Shown: positions 19,775-31,060, counted from the first letter of the stretch. The stretch is DNA of 64,000 nucleotides from Anastrepha obliqua (GCF_027943255.1 NC_072894.1:54811601-54875600), one strand, 5' to 3'. Numbers and translations are program-made. The notes: generated by a model from the letters alone, not told the origin.

Positions 19775-20364
19775 AGTTTACCGATATTGGTTAAATAAAA
19801 AAAACTTTTATAAAGTTTCAATTAATTTTTATTCCTCCTATTATTAGGAGTTGCCGAGTTGTGATGCTTCACGTTGCCAGTCTGCCGGGAAAGTGATTTT
19901 ACAATTTTAAATTAGTTATTATGAAGACAATTATAATGTTTATTCTACCCTGCTCTGTTGCTGCGCTGCCGTCATTGCCTCTGCCAGCGCATCCGCTATT
20001 GCCACAGTTATTTGATGCAATTCAACTTGCTGTTTTGTTTGTTTAAATGTTTTGTATGGTAGCAGACTTATCGTCAGCATTTCTTGTGGGAATAGTGTGT
20101 GGGTAGCTGCCCTTGATATTGACGTAGCACATCTTGTTATTGTAGCAGCTCAAAAGCAGGTGCAGTTTCATATTACTTTAAATTTAGTTGGAAAAACAAA
20201 TGATAGCTTCTTCTGGAATTTGCAAGCTTTTGTGGATGAACACGTAGCCGGTGTTAACTATCGTAATCTTCGGATAGCTGTGCTTGTTGTTGATTTCAAT
20301 TCAAATGATAGCTTCTTCTGGAATTTGCAAGGCTTCGTGGATAAACACGTAGCCGGTGTTAACT
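19775..20364 (-). repeat. 5' LTR of errantivirus copy A
   Basis: 590 bp, matching 12859-13448. An AATAAA-like element is present. Its outer end AGTTAACACC abuts the TATA target duplication at 20365-20368. The matching LTRs imply recent integration or recent LTR homogenisation. Confidence 0.95.
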
Positions 20365-20368
20365 TATA

Positions 20369-20850
20369 TGAAACAATATAGAGCCTCACAGTCAGAAGAG
20401 GACAGAGTTGCCCGATAACAGCAAATGAGGCAACATAGCGTTGAATTACGAGCCTCACAGTCTGAAGAGGACAGAGCGGCTCGACTACAGCACATGCGGC
20501 AACATAGCGCTGAACTACGAGCCTCACAGTCTGAAGAGGACAGAGCGGCTCGACTACAGCACATGCGGCAACATAGCGTTGAATATCGAGCCTCACAGTC
20601 TGAAGAGGACAGAGCGACTCGACTACAGCACATGCGGCAACATAGCGCTGAATTACGAGCCTCACAGTCTGAAGAGGACAGAGCGGCTTGACTACAGGAC
20701 ATGCGGCAACATAGCGCTGAATATCGAACCTCACAGTCTGAAGAGGACAGGGCGGCTCGACTACAGCACATGCGGCAACATAGCGCTGAACTACGAGCCT
20801 CACAGTCTGAAGAGAACAGAGCGGTGACCAAATCTATAGCAACATAAGAT
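20369..20850 (+). repeat. Seven 69-bp repeats encoding 23-residue units in the Helitron protein (left arm)
   Basis: Units start at 20382, 20451, 20520, 20589, 20658, 20727 and 20796, exactly 69 bp apart, so they preserve the Helitron frame. Each encodes a charged unit of the type RASQSEEDRAARLQHMRQHS, likely helical. The right arm has six units. Unit 1 contains TAA at 20416-20418, which is also present in the right arm. Unit 5 has a left-arm-specific TGA. Cys-rich or Pro-rich translations of the other frames of this array are shadows. Confidence 0.93.
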
Positions 20851-22681
20851 TTCAAACGGAGAGAAAATTTGTGGCGCATCCTATAGAAAATGATGGCTAC
20901 CTATTAGTAAGAAACTTCACAGTCATCCAAGATGACTTGTTCGCATTCGGCAAAAGATTTCATATCACTTTTGACGAAGAACCAGGTATATTTGGAATGA
21001 CAAATTAAATGAAAGAAATCTTGGAAGTACTCTTCGCCAAGGTTTGGAGGATATGTTCATGGTATATAACGCAGGCATACTAATAACAGAGGGTTATTCA
21101 TTTGGAGTAATGCATTATAATAACAAATATTACTTCAGCAACTCACATTATTGTGGCCAAAAGGGAGCTAAAGCAAAGGGCAATAATGGAAAAGCTTGCG
21201 TTATTGAATGTGATAATTTGGACGAGTTTGTGAGGATATGTAAACGCACAACAGGCAGCAAAAATGTACAGTTTACTCTTGATTACATCAATGTTGAAGT
21301 CTTGGATATACATGATGATTCTAAAGAGGTAGAAACTCGTGAGAGTAGTGAGATGGTAGCAGCAGTATCCCAAATAATCACTTTTCAACAGAATTTGACT
21401 GATCAAACTATTCCACTGCAGACATCAATGATGGCACCGATTGATGTAATGACTCTTAATGTCGAAGATGAGATACAGGTCTCACGAAACCTTAATGAAA
21501 TTACCCGCAAGACGAAAGATAACATCGTCAATGTGGGCCATGAACTTAAAGCAGAAGAATTTGCCTGGTACTTTTTGTTTCCCTATGGGAAGAATGGTTT
21601 CTCAGAACAGAGGCCTGTTAAAATTACAGCATTAGACTACTATCAGTCTAGAATTTTGGGAAGTGACACAAGATTCCAACGTAACGATTATCTTTTTTAC
21701 GCTTTATCGTTCTTTGAATATTATCGAATCAAAAGCACGATATCAGCATGTGGCAAGAAAATTGTAAATCAAGAAGGTGCTGTTGAAGATGTCCACCTTT
21801 ATCTCAAAAATTTGAGAGGTTCTGCAGCCTATTGGAAATCAGCTTTAAATGAACTATTGGCCCAAATTAGATGTATAGGAGCCACAACCTATTTTGTGAC
21901 ATTTAGCTCAAATGATCTCCACTAGTTAGACCAACGAAAGGCTTTATTAATAGCCGACGGTAGACTTGATGTTGATCCAAGTACAATAGACATTTATGAG
22001 ACCCAACGTCTTATTGAAAAGTACCCAGTGATTTTGAGTCGACATTTTATGATCAGAGTCAATGCTCTAATGAAATTCATTCAAAATAATGATGAAGTAT
22101 TTGGAGGAAAAGTAAAATACTTCTGGTGGCGTATTGAGTTTCAGAATCGTGGTAGTCCTCACCTTCATATGGTAGTTTGGATTGAGAATCATCCAGCATT
22201 TGATACAGAAGAAGGAATACTTCTACTTGATTGTAACTGCTGGTGTAAAATTCCAACAGAAGAAGAAGATCCAGAGCTCTTCGAGCTTGTGAAAAAATGT
22301 CAAATTCATCGACATACACAAACTTGTACAAAGAATATTACCTCTGTAAGATGTCGATTCAATTTTCCACGTCAAGAATGTCATGAGACACGAATAATAT
22401 CACGTTCTTCAGACGATTTTCTCCGCAATGGGGGCAGAATTTCCTTACTTAAGCGTCGTAAAGAAGATGCTTGGGTAAATAATTACCACCCAGAGTTATT
22501 GAGACTGTGGACAGGTAATATGGATATTCAACCGTGCGGATCGAACGAAGCGATAGCATACTATATTGCAAAGTATCTGTCGAAAGCAGAACCAGAGGGT
22601 GTCGATGCTGGAATTGCACAGGCAATACAACAAATCCAACGCGAAGAGACCTTTCACGCAAACTCTTCAAGATATGTATGA
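20851..22681 (+). pseudogene. Helitron Rep region (left arm)
   Basis: Blocks 21044-21925 and 22028-22681 are coding. The first part (about 20900-21330) has a YYFSNSH motif and a GKACVIEC block that resemble the C-terminal half of a papain-fold/tegument-type cysteine protease; this is tentative. Next is a Helitron-like N domain (EEFAWYFLFPYGKNGF, DLHW-like end at 21925). Then comes the rolling-circle initiator: SPHLHMVVW is the two-His metal motif of HUH nucleases and YYIAKYLSK carries the candidate catalytic Tyr. Breaks: a stop at about 21923, shared in position with the right arm, and a frame change at about 22670 that is identical in both arms. Confidence 0.9.
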
Positions 22682-24638
22682 AGATTCTTCGTGAACCACA
22701 AGTATCAGCTGCCGAATGTGCATATCGGCTTTGTCATATCCCATTACGAAACAGTTCGCGACATTGTGTCTTCCTGCTAAACACAAGAAAGCCAGAACAG
22801 CGTTACAGAGTATTGCAATTCGATAGAAGCGGACACGCAATTGGTTACTACAGCAATATCTTTGAAAGATATGAAAAACGTCCATTACAATATCCTGACT
22901 ACGATTTTGCGAACATGAGCCTTATAGAGTTTGCTATGTTGTTTGAACCACACTTTCCGAAAAAGTTAAGCGATACCGAGGAAAGCGTAGACTATGATGC
23001 CTATGAGGAACAAACAAACATGCGTCGCCCACTCATCACTCTGTTGGATAAAAGCAAAATGGTTGTGAGAAATGTTCCTGCAGTTGTCAGAGTGCCATAT
23101 TTTATAGCAGCTTCGGATCCAGAAAACTTTTCCTACAGCTTACTTCTTCAATATATGCCTTATCGTTCGGAAACTGAAATACTTGAAGGCTTCGATAATG
23201 CCAAAGAAGCTTTGAAACAAGTAGACATATGTGCCAACATCGAGAGCGGGACCAACAGCTTGAAAATGCATTCAATCAGATACATGCTTTCGAAATTTTG
23301 GAGCAGCCAGAGATTATAAATCCTGAACTTGAAGAGGAAGAGTTACCAGAGAAAGAAATGAGCAATGATCAATTCCAAAGAGCGCAAAATGCGATGAATG
23401 TTGATCAAAGACAATTAGTTGTTCTTGTCACAGAGAGTATTAAGAAGCAACTCAATGGTGATATGAAACGGGCGAAAATTTTCGTAACTGGTGGAGCAGG
23501 CACCGGGAAAACATTCCTCTTTAGCCTATTGAAAAACCATGTCAACCGATGTTATGGAAAACCTGTGGTAAAAGTCGGTGCTCTCACTGGAGTTGCAGCA
23601 CGGTTAATCGGTGGTACAACGCTACACCGGCTGTTAAAACTACCAGTACAAAAAGATGGAGTAATTGTAAGCATGCCACTTCTTACCGGTAATTATTTGA
23701 GAGGAATGCGTCAATTATGGCAAAATATTGAGTTTCTGTTCATAGATGAAATATCTATGATACCCTATGAGATGCTTTGTATGATCGACTCTCGTTTGCG
23801 ACAACTGAAAATCCCAGACGCTTGTTTTGGTGGCATAAACGTGATACTCTTTGGTGATCTAATGCAGTTTCCACCTGTTAGAGGACATCAAGTTTTTCAA
23901 CTACCAGATCATATGAAGCCAGCTACACATTTGTGGCGACAGTTCGATCTGGTTGAACTTAAACAAAACATGCGTCAACAAGGAGACACAACATTTATAG
24001 ATGTACTTAATGCCCTACGAGTTGGAGAAATGACGTCTAGACAACTTGAAATCCTTCTTGAAAAAGTTTCAACGGATGCGACTAATGAATTTTCGATTGA
24101 GAAAGCATTAAGAATTTACCCAACGAATGATCAAGTTGCTAGACACAATGAAAAAGTTCTCCAGAGTTTTGAGAATAAAGGGACAGTTATTTATACAATA
24201 AAAGCACAAGACCAACTCATTGATGCCACTCGTAATTTAGGTAACAAGGACTTAAATTCTGTGATACCTAATGATATTAATAAAACAGGAGGTCTTCCGA
24301 AAGTACTGAAAATATTCGTAGGGGCTAAAGTGATGTTGAGGTCGAACATTGACGTGTCAAAAGGTTTAGTGAATGGCAATATGGGATTGAAATTATCTGG
24401 CCAAATTTTCGCAGAGACCAACTATACGCGGAAGACATCCCGTCAGTTCGTATCGACTTCGGTTCTGATGGTGTGCACATGATTAAACCGATATCGATAC
24501 AGTTCCCAGCGAAATATAGCTATGGAACTGCTGAGAGACGGATGTTGCCCTTAATCCTGAGTTGGGCTTCGACCGTTCACAAGATGCAAGGTTGTACAGT
24601 TGATCATGCAGTCATTTATCTAGGCTCGCGACTGTTTG
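22660..24638 (+). pseudogene. Helitron PIF1-like helicase region (left arm), 3'-truncated
   Basis: Frames 22534-23319, 23229-24482 and 24473-24638 continue the same protein. A linker (SAAECAYRLCHIPLR) is followed by a superfamily-1 helicase: Walker A in FVTGGAGTGKTFLF, Walker B in FLFIDEISMI, GDLMQFPPV, and the late motif STVHKMQGCTVDHAV. Homology stops after GSRLF at 24638, where a foldback repeat begins; the right arm continues for about 50 more codons to its stop. A left-arm-specific deletion near 23214 shifts frame, and another shift lies near 24475. The protein would unwind donor DNA during rolling-circle transposition. Confidence 0.9.
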
Positions 24639-24925
24639 TCGTGGGATGCTTGATATAGTAAATATTACAATCATTCTATTGGCAACTACCTATGTACAGA
24701 GGGTTATGAAAGTGAAGCAAAATGCATCCCACTCTTTTAACTCTAATTTGAATTACTCTATTTGTATCTTAATTTTTGTTATAACTCTGTTCTGAGGTAG
24801 TTGACTATGACTGATCGTTCGATTTGCTATTACTTCATTATAGGTCCCTTTGTCATTAAAATTTATTTTCTACTTTTTAGTTCGATTGGCAATAAAAGAG
24901 TGTTTTTTAGTTTTTTAAACTATTT
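24639..24925 (+). repeat. Foldback-tailed repeat R1, copy 1 (truncated at left)
   Basis: A short hairpin (GGGATGC ... GCATCCCA around a loop of about 75 bp) is followed by a tail through ATTTGAATTACTC...ACTTTTTAGTTCGATTGGCAA. Two other copies lie at 32797-33125 and 59342-59672. In this copy the outer left stem arm is missing and the loop lies in the opposite orientation relative to the tail. Confidence 0.88.
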
Positions 24926-25168
24926 TTTTGGGTCTCTTTTGGATATGATTGCTATCTTGCGGTCAATTTCTGCTGAAGTTTTCCGGGGCCTTTTCTTACG
25001 TGGAACATTGTCAACAGTCTTAAAAATTTGGATATGCTTTAAGGCGTTAAAAACCATTTTTTTTGAGCATTTGACTTGCTTAGAAATTTCACTGTACGAC
25101 TTTCCAGCTTTACGAAGGTCAAAAAAGGAGCTGCGCAGGGCAGGTGTACAACTGCTGCTTTTTCCCAT
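24920..25168 (-). pseudogene. Tc1-like transposase N terminus (helix-turn-helix)
   Basis: 82 codons from an ATG at 25168. They have the SSFFDLRKAGKSYSEISKQV helix-turn-helix pattern of Tc1/Tc3 DNA-binding domains and a basic GRPR-like region (PRKKRPRKTS). The frame ends where repeat R1 begins, so the catalytic domain is missing here. Upstream to about 25545 are non-coding sub-repeats (GTTTCTAATTA near 25297 and 25512) that look like the element's IR/DR end; this covers 25205-25545. Confidence 0.85.
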
Positions 25169-25559
25169 TACACATCTTGAAGAAGAATATTTTAGCTGCT
25201 TTTAAACAACCAATTTAAAATATACACATACCAAAAAGTCGATTATATTACTATTAAAATAACACAACTTGCCGAATATGCTTCAATTGAACAACTGTTT
25301 CTAATTACTCATCTCAGTTTATTTACCTTGAACTAAGTAACCCATGCACTGCGTTGGATAATATTAACGGTACTTCAATTACACAACTACAAAACTAGGC
25401 GCATTGGGTAGTAAATAGAGTAACAAAAGCAATGCAAATGATTTTAAGAGAAAAAATAACGGTAAATTTAAACAGTTTAATATTATGCTCATCAAGCGTT
25501 TATCAAAAGGGAGCGTTTCTAATTAGCTGACAACAGCTGTATATATAATATATGTGACT

Positions 25560-26178
25560 ATATACATACATATAACCGCACATACTTACTTTATGCCTCA
25601 ACATGTCTATGCTTCCAAAACTAAAATTCTAAGCCTAGCGACTACAAGAACAAAATGCATTCATAGGCGAAGCTGTAGCGACCATGATTATTTACCCGCG
25701 ACGGCGCTGAACAGTTTCAAATATTAAAAAGCACAACAAAAACAAATTCATTGATAAGTTCGAGCTCATATTTCTACGAGCAAAGTACTTTCATTCATAA
25801 AACGAGCCGCCCATATGCCAATTTTCTCGACCATTCGAAAATAGTCAATATTGGAATATTTCGCGTTGAATTATTTGCCAATATTTGGTAAATCTTAAAT
25901 TTTTGTCAAGTCGAGTGGCCGCGGCTCCGTACATATGTATGCATCAATATATGTATGTAAATATGTGTTCTAAATTCTCGACAGCAATTGCAAATCGAAA
26001 TATTTTTTCTGTCGCAAGTGCTCGCAGCCTCATATGCAAGTATGTCTATGGCAGTTTGTATGCATGTATTTATGTACTATATATGTATGTGTGTTTGCTT
26101 TTGCACGTCCATATGAACGATTTTTCATATGCAAATATTCATTTGATTTAGCTGAACGAATATATTGATTTTGTAAAG
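25560..26178 (+). repeat. Dispersed repeat R2, copy 1
   Basis: About 620 bp rich in CATATG/GTATGT steps, with marker blocks AAGCCTAGCGACTACAAGAAC, AATATTGGAATATTTCGCG and TCGACAGCAATTGCAAATCG. It recurs at 53925-54545 in the same orientation and at about 49130-49640 in reverse. No coding potential in any frame. Possibly a solo LTR or MITE; ends were not resolved. Confidence 0.8.
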
Positions 26179-26735
26179 AATTCCTGTCGAATTATATTAT
26201 TGGTATATGTTTGTTTAAGTTCTTCTTACCAAATAAATATTATTATCCTTAAGAAAATGAAATACTAGTTTTTTTAATTTTAATTTTTTATTTTTATCCA
26301 CAAGCAATTTAAGTACTCTTATATAATATGTATATGTACATATATATATTACAATACTATAAATAATAGGTATTTACATTTCCTGAAATGAAAAAAAATA
26401 TATAAAATTGTGAAAGCACGAATTACGAATTTGTTCTCATACTATAACAATTTCTCACACGACTTCGATATTGACATCGATTAAGTTATTGCGATTTACC
26501 TGATTTTTAAAACACTAATCTCAATCCATCGTGATTAAGTGAAAATTGTAGTGGTTTAAAAATCTAGGGTGCTACCTGAAAAAGAAGATAAAAGGAAAAC
26601 CTGAAAGATAGAGAAAAATCTGAAAGATGGAGAAAAACCTGAAAAATAAAAAAATCTGGAAAATAGGAAAAATAAATACAAATAAATATATTAGAATAAA
26701 CAATAAATAAACGCTGGTTTTACTTACCCTAAGGA
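26179..26735 (+). repeat. Non-coding stretch ending in an AAAACCTGAAA minisatellite
   Basis: 26179-26570 is A+T-rich with no gene. From about 26577 to 26690 there are imperfect units of GAAAAACCTGAAAGATAGA type. A similar minisatellite directly follows the LINE at 56490-56612, so this is probably the 3' tail of a heavily 5'-truncated copy of that LINE family. Confidence 0.5.
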
Positions 26736-26759
26736 CCTGTGCAACTCACCTTTTTGGAC

Positions 26760-26992
26760 TCTGACCTACAACGTACGACAACGTTTTTTAGTTTATCGTT
26801 GCGTTTTCGTCATTACCAAATAAATGTTGACTACACATCATGTCAATACGTGACGCTACCGAATTGCTCAATACTTGTGTTGCGCGTGAAACGCTCATTT
26901 TTTCAAAAATGCTTGGGTAAATATGAGCCTCCGTCAATTTTGGGCAAATTTTAAAATTGGAATTCTTTTGATCAATATCAAATAACTTCCTA
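26760..26992 (-). pseudogene. P-like (THAP9-type) transposase fragment, downstream part
   Basis: The minus strand encodes KLFDIDQ, ICPKLTEAHIYPSIFEKM and VSRATQVLSNSVASR, matching the segments at 57740-57839 and 59146-59240 of the larger P-like locus. The fragment is split from its upstream part (31061-31323) by an I-type LINE inserted at AATAACTTCCTA. The first residues of the annotated frame (27072-26993) are LINE leader read backwards. Such transposases bind DNA by a THAP domain and cut by an RNase-H-fold core; here only a piece of the core remains. Confidence 0.85.
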
Positions 26993-27127
26993 GTGGAGTC
27001 ACCGACTAACATTCGTTGCGTACGGTCACTATCTCTTCCGCTGTGTAGTAGTTGTACTCTCTTTGCATTCATATTCGTTTACCTACGTAAACACATTAAT
27101 AAATTAACTTAAATTGCCCGTGTACAG

Positions 27128-27949
27128 TTGTTTACGCGAGTGATCTCCGAGGGTTTAGTGTTATTATATAGGTGTGAAACAATGCCCCTTGGGGCATCCC
27201 CACCTAGGGAAAATAAGTTCGCCCTCCTTTCCCCTGGTGTTCATAGCAAGCGTAAAAAACCCAACAAAACGCGAGAATCATACCCCGAACTACCTCCAAT
27301 TGTTTTTGCGAAAACAGACGATCCTAAATTTATTGTGATAAAATCAAGTGAAGAAACAAAACCAATATCCAATTATTCCTGCTTTGCAGTTCACAAGGCT
27401 ATATTAGCTATCAGCAAGGACATAATTTCAATTTCTGAGTTGCGTGATGGAAGCCTCTTAGTGCTTACTAAGAATAAAAAAATCGCTGAGAAATTCATGT
27501 CTTCAGAACTTCTTCCCAGTATATGTTTAATTAATGTAACGTATCAAACAAATTTAAACTGTGTGAAAGGCACCATATTTGCCCCTTTCTTAAACAACCT
27601 AACCGATTCAAAAATCGTTGATATCTTAAAAATGCATGGCGTAATCGCTTCATACAAATTCCAAAAGAAGTCACAAGACACTCTAATTTCAACTGGCGCA
27701 ATACTTCTATCATTCGACAGCTACTCTCTGCCAGACAAAATCGACGTCGCCTGGAGGAAAGTTTCTCTTCGTCCATATTATCCAAACCCAATGCGATGTA
27801 AGTCATGCCAATTACTTGGTCATACTTTAAAATACTGCAAAAATCTTTCCACCTGCGCCATATGCAGCTTACCACCACATGTAGGGTCCGAATGTTCTAG
27901 AACAATGTGCGCAAACTGCGCTGCGCTGCCCAAAGTTCGTACAAGCTAA
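27128..27949 (+). CDS. LINE ORF1, nucleic-acid-binding protein with zinc knuckles
   Basis: A 273-codon frame (a likelier start is the Met at 27182). The C-terminal third has CKSCQLLGHTLKYC, a CCHC knuckle, then CAICSLPPHVGSEC and CANC, a typical ORF1 array of I/jockey-type LINEs. The N-terminal half is a basic region followed by an RRM-like stretch. ORF1 protein coats the LINE RNA. A stop at 27947 precedes the S/T-rich frame that begins at 27980, suggesting that the ORF1 C-terminal tail is now out of frame. Confidence 0.88.
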   Translation: MFTRVISEGLVLLYRCETMPLGASPPRENKFALLSPGVHSKRKKPNKTRESYPELPPIVFAKTDDPKFIVIKSSEETKPISNYSCFAVHKAILAISKDIISISELRDGSLLVLTKNKKIAEKFMSSELLPSICLINVTYQTNLNCVKGTIFAPFLNNLTDSKIVDILKMHGVIASYKFQKKSQDTLISTGAILLSFDSYSLPDKIDVAWRKVSLRPYYPNPMRCKSCQLLGHTLKYCKNLSTCAICSLPPHVGSECSRTMCANCAALPKVRTS

Positions 27950-27979
27950 AGAAATACAAATACAATAAATAAATGCAGT

Positions 27980-30773
27980 ATGCGCGAAGCAGCAAAAAAA
28001 TATAATGCCTCCACCACCTCTAAACCCTCCGCCTCAACATTCTCTCAAATCATCGCAAACACTTCTTCTTCTGCAAAAAGCACAATCATGCAAAGCAAAG
28101 AATTGACAATTACCAATAATTCGACAACAACCCAGTCTTCTCTTGCCACCGCCTCCACTAATTCCTCCTATCCCACATATTCTCAAATAACCGCAAACAC
28201 AGCTCCTTCAACCAAAAATTCAATTATACAAACACCTAAGGAATCAATAGCAACACAAAATTCAATATCATCCCATTCTTCTACTTCTATAGTTTCTACT
28301 ACTTCTTTCATTCCCTTAACACACCCTCCTCTAAAAACCAGCTTCTCAGCTGACTCTATGGCAAAAACAAGTACAAAGAGCGATAATCCCCCTTTGTATT
28401 CATTTCCAAATTCGAACAATATAAATTCAACAGTTTTCAACATTCTTAATACGAGTACTAAACCAATTTATACTAACAACTATGATTCAGTTTCTCAGAC
28501 ACAGCTCACCTCAGATTGTGATGACGAAATGTCTACTATTAATGAATTGGAGTTCGCGCTCTCTACCGTGAAAGGTAAAACTCCTGGGCTTGATCGAATT
28601 TCTTATCCTATGATTCAAAATTTACCCAGTTGCATGAAATGCAGACTAACTAATTTGTATAACCAAATCCTAAATTACGGCTTTTACCCTCAAGCGTGGA
28701 AAACTTCCTATATCGTACCAATTTTGAAACCCAATAAACTTCCTACTTCTGTTGAAAGCTATAGGCCCATCTCTCTGTTATCATGCCTGGGTAAACTAAT
28801 GGAAAAACTGGTTGCAAATAGATGTGGTAATATTAAGAACAACAAAGTTATTAGTTCTAACCAGGTAGCATATAAAAAAGGCAGTGGCACAATTGATGCT
28901 CTTTTGCACCTTGACTATGTCGTCACAAACACACTCTCGTCAAGAAACCATGTTTCACTTCTAGCAATCGATTTGGAGAAGGCTTTCGACCGAATTGGAG
29001 TGCATATCATTTTGAAACAATTAATTAAGTTGAAGGTTGGTTCCAAAATTATAAACTTTGTTAAAAGTTTTCTCACTAACAGAAAACGCAGAGTGAGAAT
29101 AAATGGTTTTGCCTCAATTATTGTAAATCCAGAGAATGGAACGCAACAGGGTCTCCACTCTCAGCGCTTCTTTTTATAATAGCGTTCGATGAAATTGCCA
29201 AGCTGTCAGCGAACTATCCCAGTATAGAATGCCAGCTCTACGCCGACGATGTTTTCTTTTTCACGAAAAATGCTAATCTTTCAGTCTCGCGCATTTTCGA
29301 AAGCATTCTCCGATACATAATGACATGGTCCTCAATCTCAGGCACATCAATTTCTTCCGAAAAATCTAAAACTTTGCACATTTGCAAAAAATCTAGTTGC
29401 TCTGGGTTGCCTACACAATTTTTTGGCCAATTCCATAATTCCAGTAAAAGAAATAAAAATTCTAGGTGTAATTATAGACTCTAAGTATAAGTTTAAAAAA
29501 CATTGTAAGTACATAAAAGATTGTATTATGACACGGTTAAATATAATTAAATACCTATCTTCTAAGAAATCTTTTGTACATCCGTCTTCACTTGTTCATG
29601 CATGCAGAGCACTCATCCTATCAAAAATCGACTACGGCCTTCCTATATACGGAAACGCAGATAAACGTTCAATTAGCCAAATGTCATCGAGCGTTCCCAA
29701 CTACACCACTTCGAAACTTGTTTGCGCAAACAGGTTTGCCAAAGGTTCCAGATCGGATCGAAGACAGTACTCATAAACTTTTACCAAAACTACTTTTCAC
29801 CTACAATGTCAATCTTATTAAATATTTCAGAAACGCATCTTTAAGAAAGAGGCATCCTAAAATTACGTCGGTTGTAGCCAAATGTTTGAGCTTGCAAAGA
29901 AGACTTGAACTGCCGGGTACCATTCGCTACCGCACAGCTGAAACGCAACCTCCATGGACGATACGCAATATTCCATTTGCTATTAACACGCTGCAGCGAC
30001 AAAAAGAACATACAGCGAGGGAGATTTACAAAGCACTGTTTACATCCGAAAAAGAAAAGTACTCCAAACAGGGATGGAATTTTATATTTACAGATGGATC
30101 AAAAACCCAAACCTCAACATCTTTTGCCGTCACAAAGGAAAACGGGGACACGATCAAACATGGTTTTTTGCACCCAATATGCTCTGCTTTTACCGCAGAA
30201 ACAGTGGCATTGTTAGAAGCCTCCATTTATGCCAAACAAATTAAAGGCAAAATAATTATATGCACAGACAGTCAATCATGCATCAATGCCATCGGTTGTC
30301 CAACACACGATCAAACTCATATAAATACAATTAGAAATATTCCCATAAGCTATCCAAACAAAATTAAGCTAATGTGGGTTCCAGGACATTCGGGGATTAC
30401 CGGCAATGAAAACGCTGATACCGCAGCTAGAAGCGTTTCTAATCTACCGTCAATGCTTCATAAATGCTACTCTAAAAGTGACATCCTCCTAGAGATTACA
30501 AAACAACGGCGCATTTATCTGTTAGATAACTGGAAAAACTACCAACACCACTACGCTTTCTTAAATCCATCTAGATCAAAGATATCACTTCCTTCCGACC
30601 TGCCATTAAAAGTTCTCAAACCGTACTCGCGCCTACATCTGGGCCACACTATTCTCACACATGCACACCTCCTCCAACGTACGCTGCCAGCCGATTGCCC
30701 CTTTTGTGCCGAAACCGCAACCTTATATCACATTCTACAATCTTGTCGAAATCTACACACCTCCAGACAATAA
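27980..30773 (+). pseudogene. LINE ORF1 tail fused to ORF2 (RT and RNase H), endonuclease missing
   Basis: 27980-28520 is Ser/Thr-rich and of ORF1-tail type. It runs directly into RT (ELEFALSTVKGKTPGLDRISYPMI, SYRPISLLSCLGKLMEKL, LLAIDLEKAFDRIG) with no apurinic endonuclease domain between. A frame change occurs near 29155 inside the GTQQG motif. YADDVFFF, with the catalytic pair, is at about 29240 in another frame. Further breaks precede the frame 29574-30773, which carries RNase H: FTDGSKT (Asp), AETVALLEA (Glu), ICTDSQSCINA (Asp) and ENADTAA (Asp). It ends with a CPFCAE...H zinc-like motif. RNase H in ORF2 is typical of the I clade. Confidence 0.88.
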
Positions 30774-31060
30774 TTCTTTGGATCCTCTCCCGCACTGGAT
30801 TTTCTTAAAGAGCCATCTGCAAGTAATATACTGACTGTCTACAAATTTCTAAAAGCCAACGACTTGTTAAGACGGATCTAACATTTACTTTTGTTTATTT
30901 TATTTAGTTATAAGCATTTAAATATGATAATTACTTAACGTTAGACCTTATTTAAAGTACATTTGCATTTTTTGTTATCAGACAGCCGATGGCCCATGCT
31001 GCTAGTGCTGCTGCCTTCTTATATTTGTATAACTTGTTATTATACAAATTTAATAATAAT

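Larger units (their letters stand above)
12859..20364 (-). mobile_element. Full-length errantivirus (gypsy-type endogenous retrovirus of insects), copy A
   Basis: A 7,506-bp insertion flanked by a 4-bp duplication TATA (12855-12858 and 20365-20368). The unfilled site is preserved in the right arm near 37510 as GGCGACTATATATGAAAC. The element is on the minus strand with LTR-gag-pro-RT-RNaseH-IN-env-LTR order. LTRs begin AGTTAACACC and end GGTAAACT in the element's sense. Target choice of alternating pyrimidine/purine TATA is typical of errantiviruses. The two 590-bp LTRs look identical, yet gag, protease and RT each contain breaks (described in their entries). Confidence 0.95.
11348..24638 (+). 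repeat. Left arm of a giant inverted duplication
   Basis: From TTTTTAACACACTTTTATT at 11348 to CTGTTTG at 24638, this arm matches the reverse complement of 33476-39813. Shared content in order: (GTAT)n block, mariner end, degenerate repeat block, Helitron 5' leader, Helitron coding region. The left arm carries an extra 7.5-kb errantivirus (12859-20364). It lacks an 805-bp stretch present between two direct repeats of the right arm. Apart from these and a few indels the arms look very similar. Confidence 0.92.
26993..31060 (+). mobile_element. I-type LINE inserted in the P-like fragment
   Basis: A 4.07-kb insertion with the 12-bp target duplication AATAACTTCCTA on both sides (26981-26992 and 31061-31072). 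It begins GTGGAGTCACC and ends in a (TAA)n-type tail (31050-31060), as in I-factor-like LINEs. It contains ORF1 with zinc knuckles, RT and RNase H. The 5' leader seems complete, so it is not 5'-truncated. However, the endonuclease domain is absent and ORF2 is frame-broken. The 3' untranslated region is 30880-31050. Confidence 0.92.

Noticed and set aside
20364..20879. Cys-rich and repeat proteins on the strand opposite to the 69-bp repeats
   Set aside because: They are other-frame translations of the Helitron repeat array; only the frame RASQSEEDRAARLQHMRQHS is continuous with the Helitron N terminus in the right arm.
25885..26151. 88-residue frame resembling the one at 54299-54514
   Set aside because: Lies in dispersed repeat R2, is Tyr/Val/Cys-rich from CATA/GTAT steps, and the third copy of R2 does not keep the frame.
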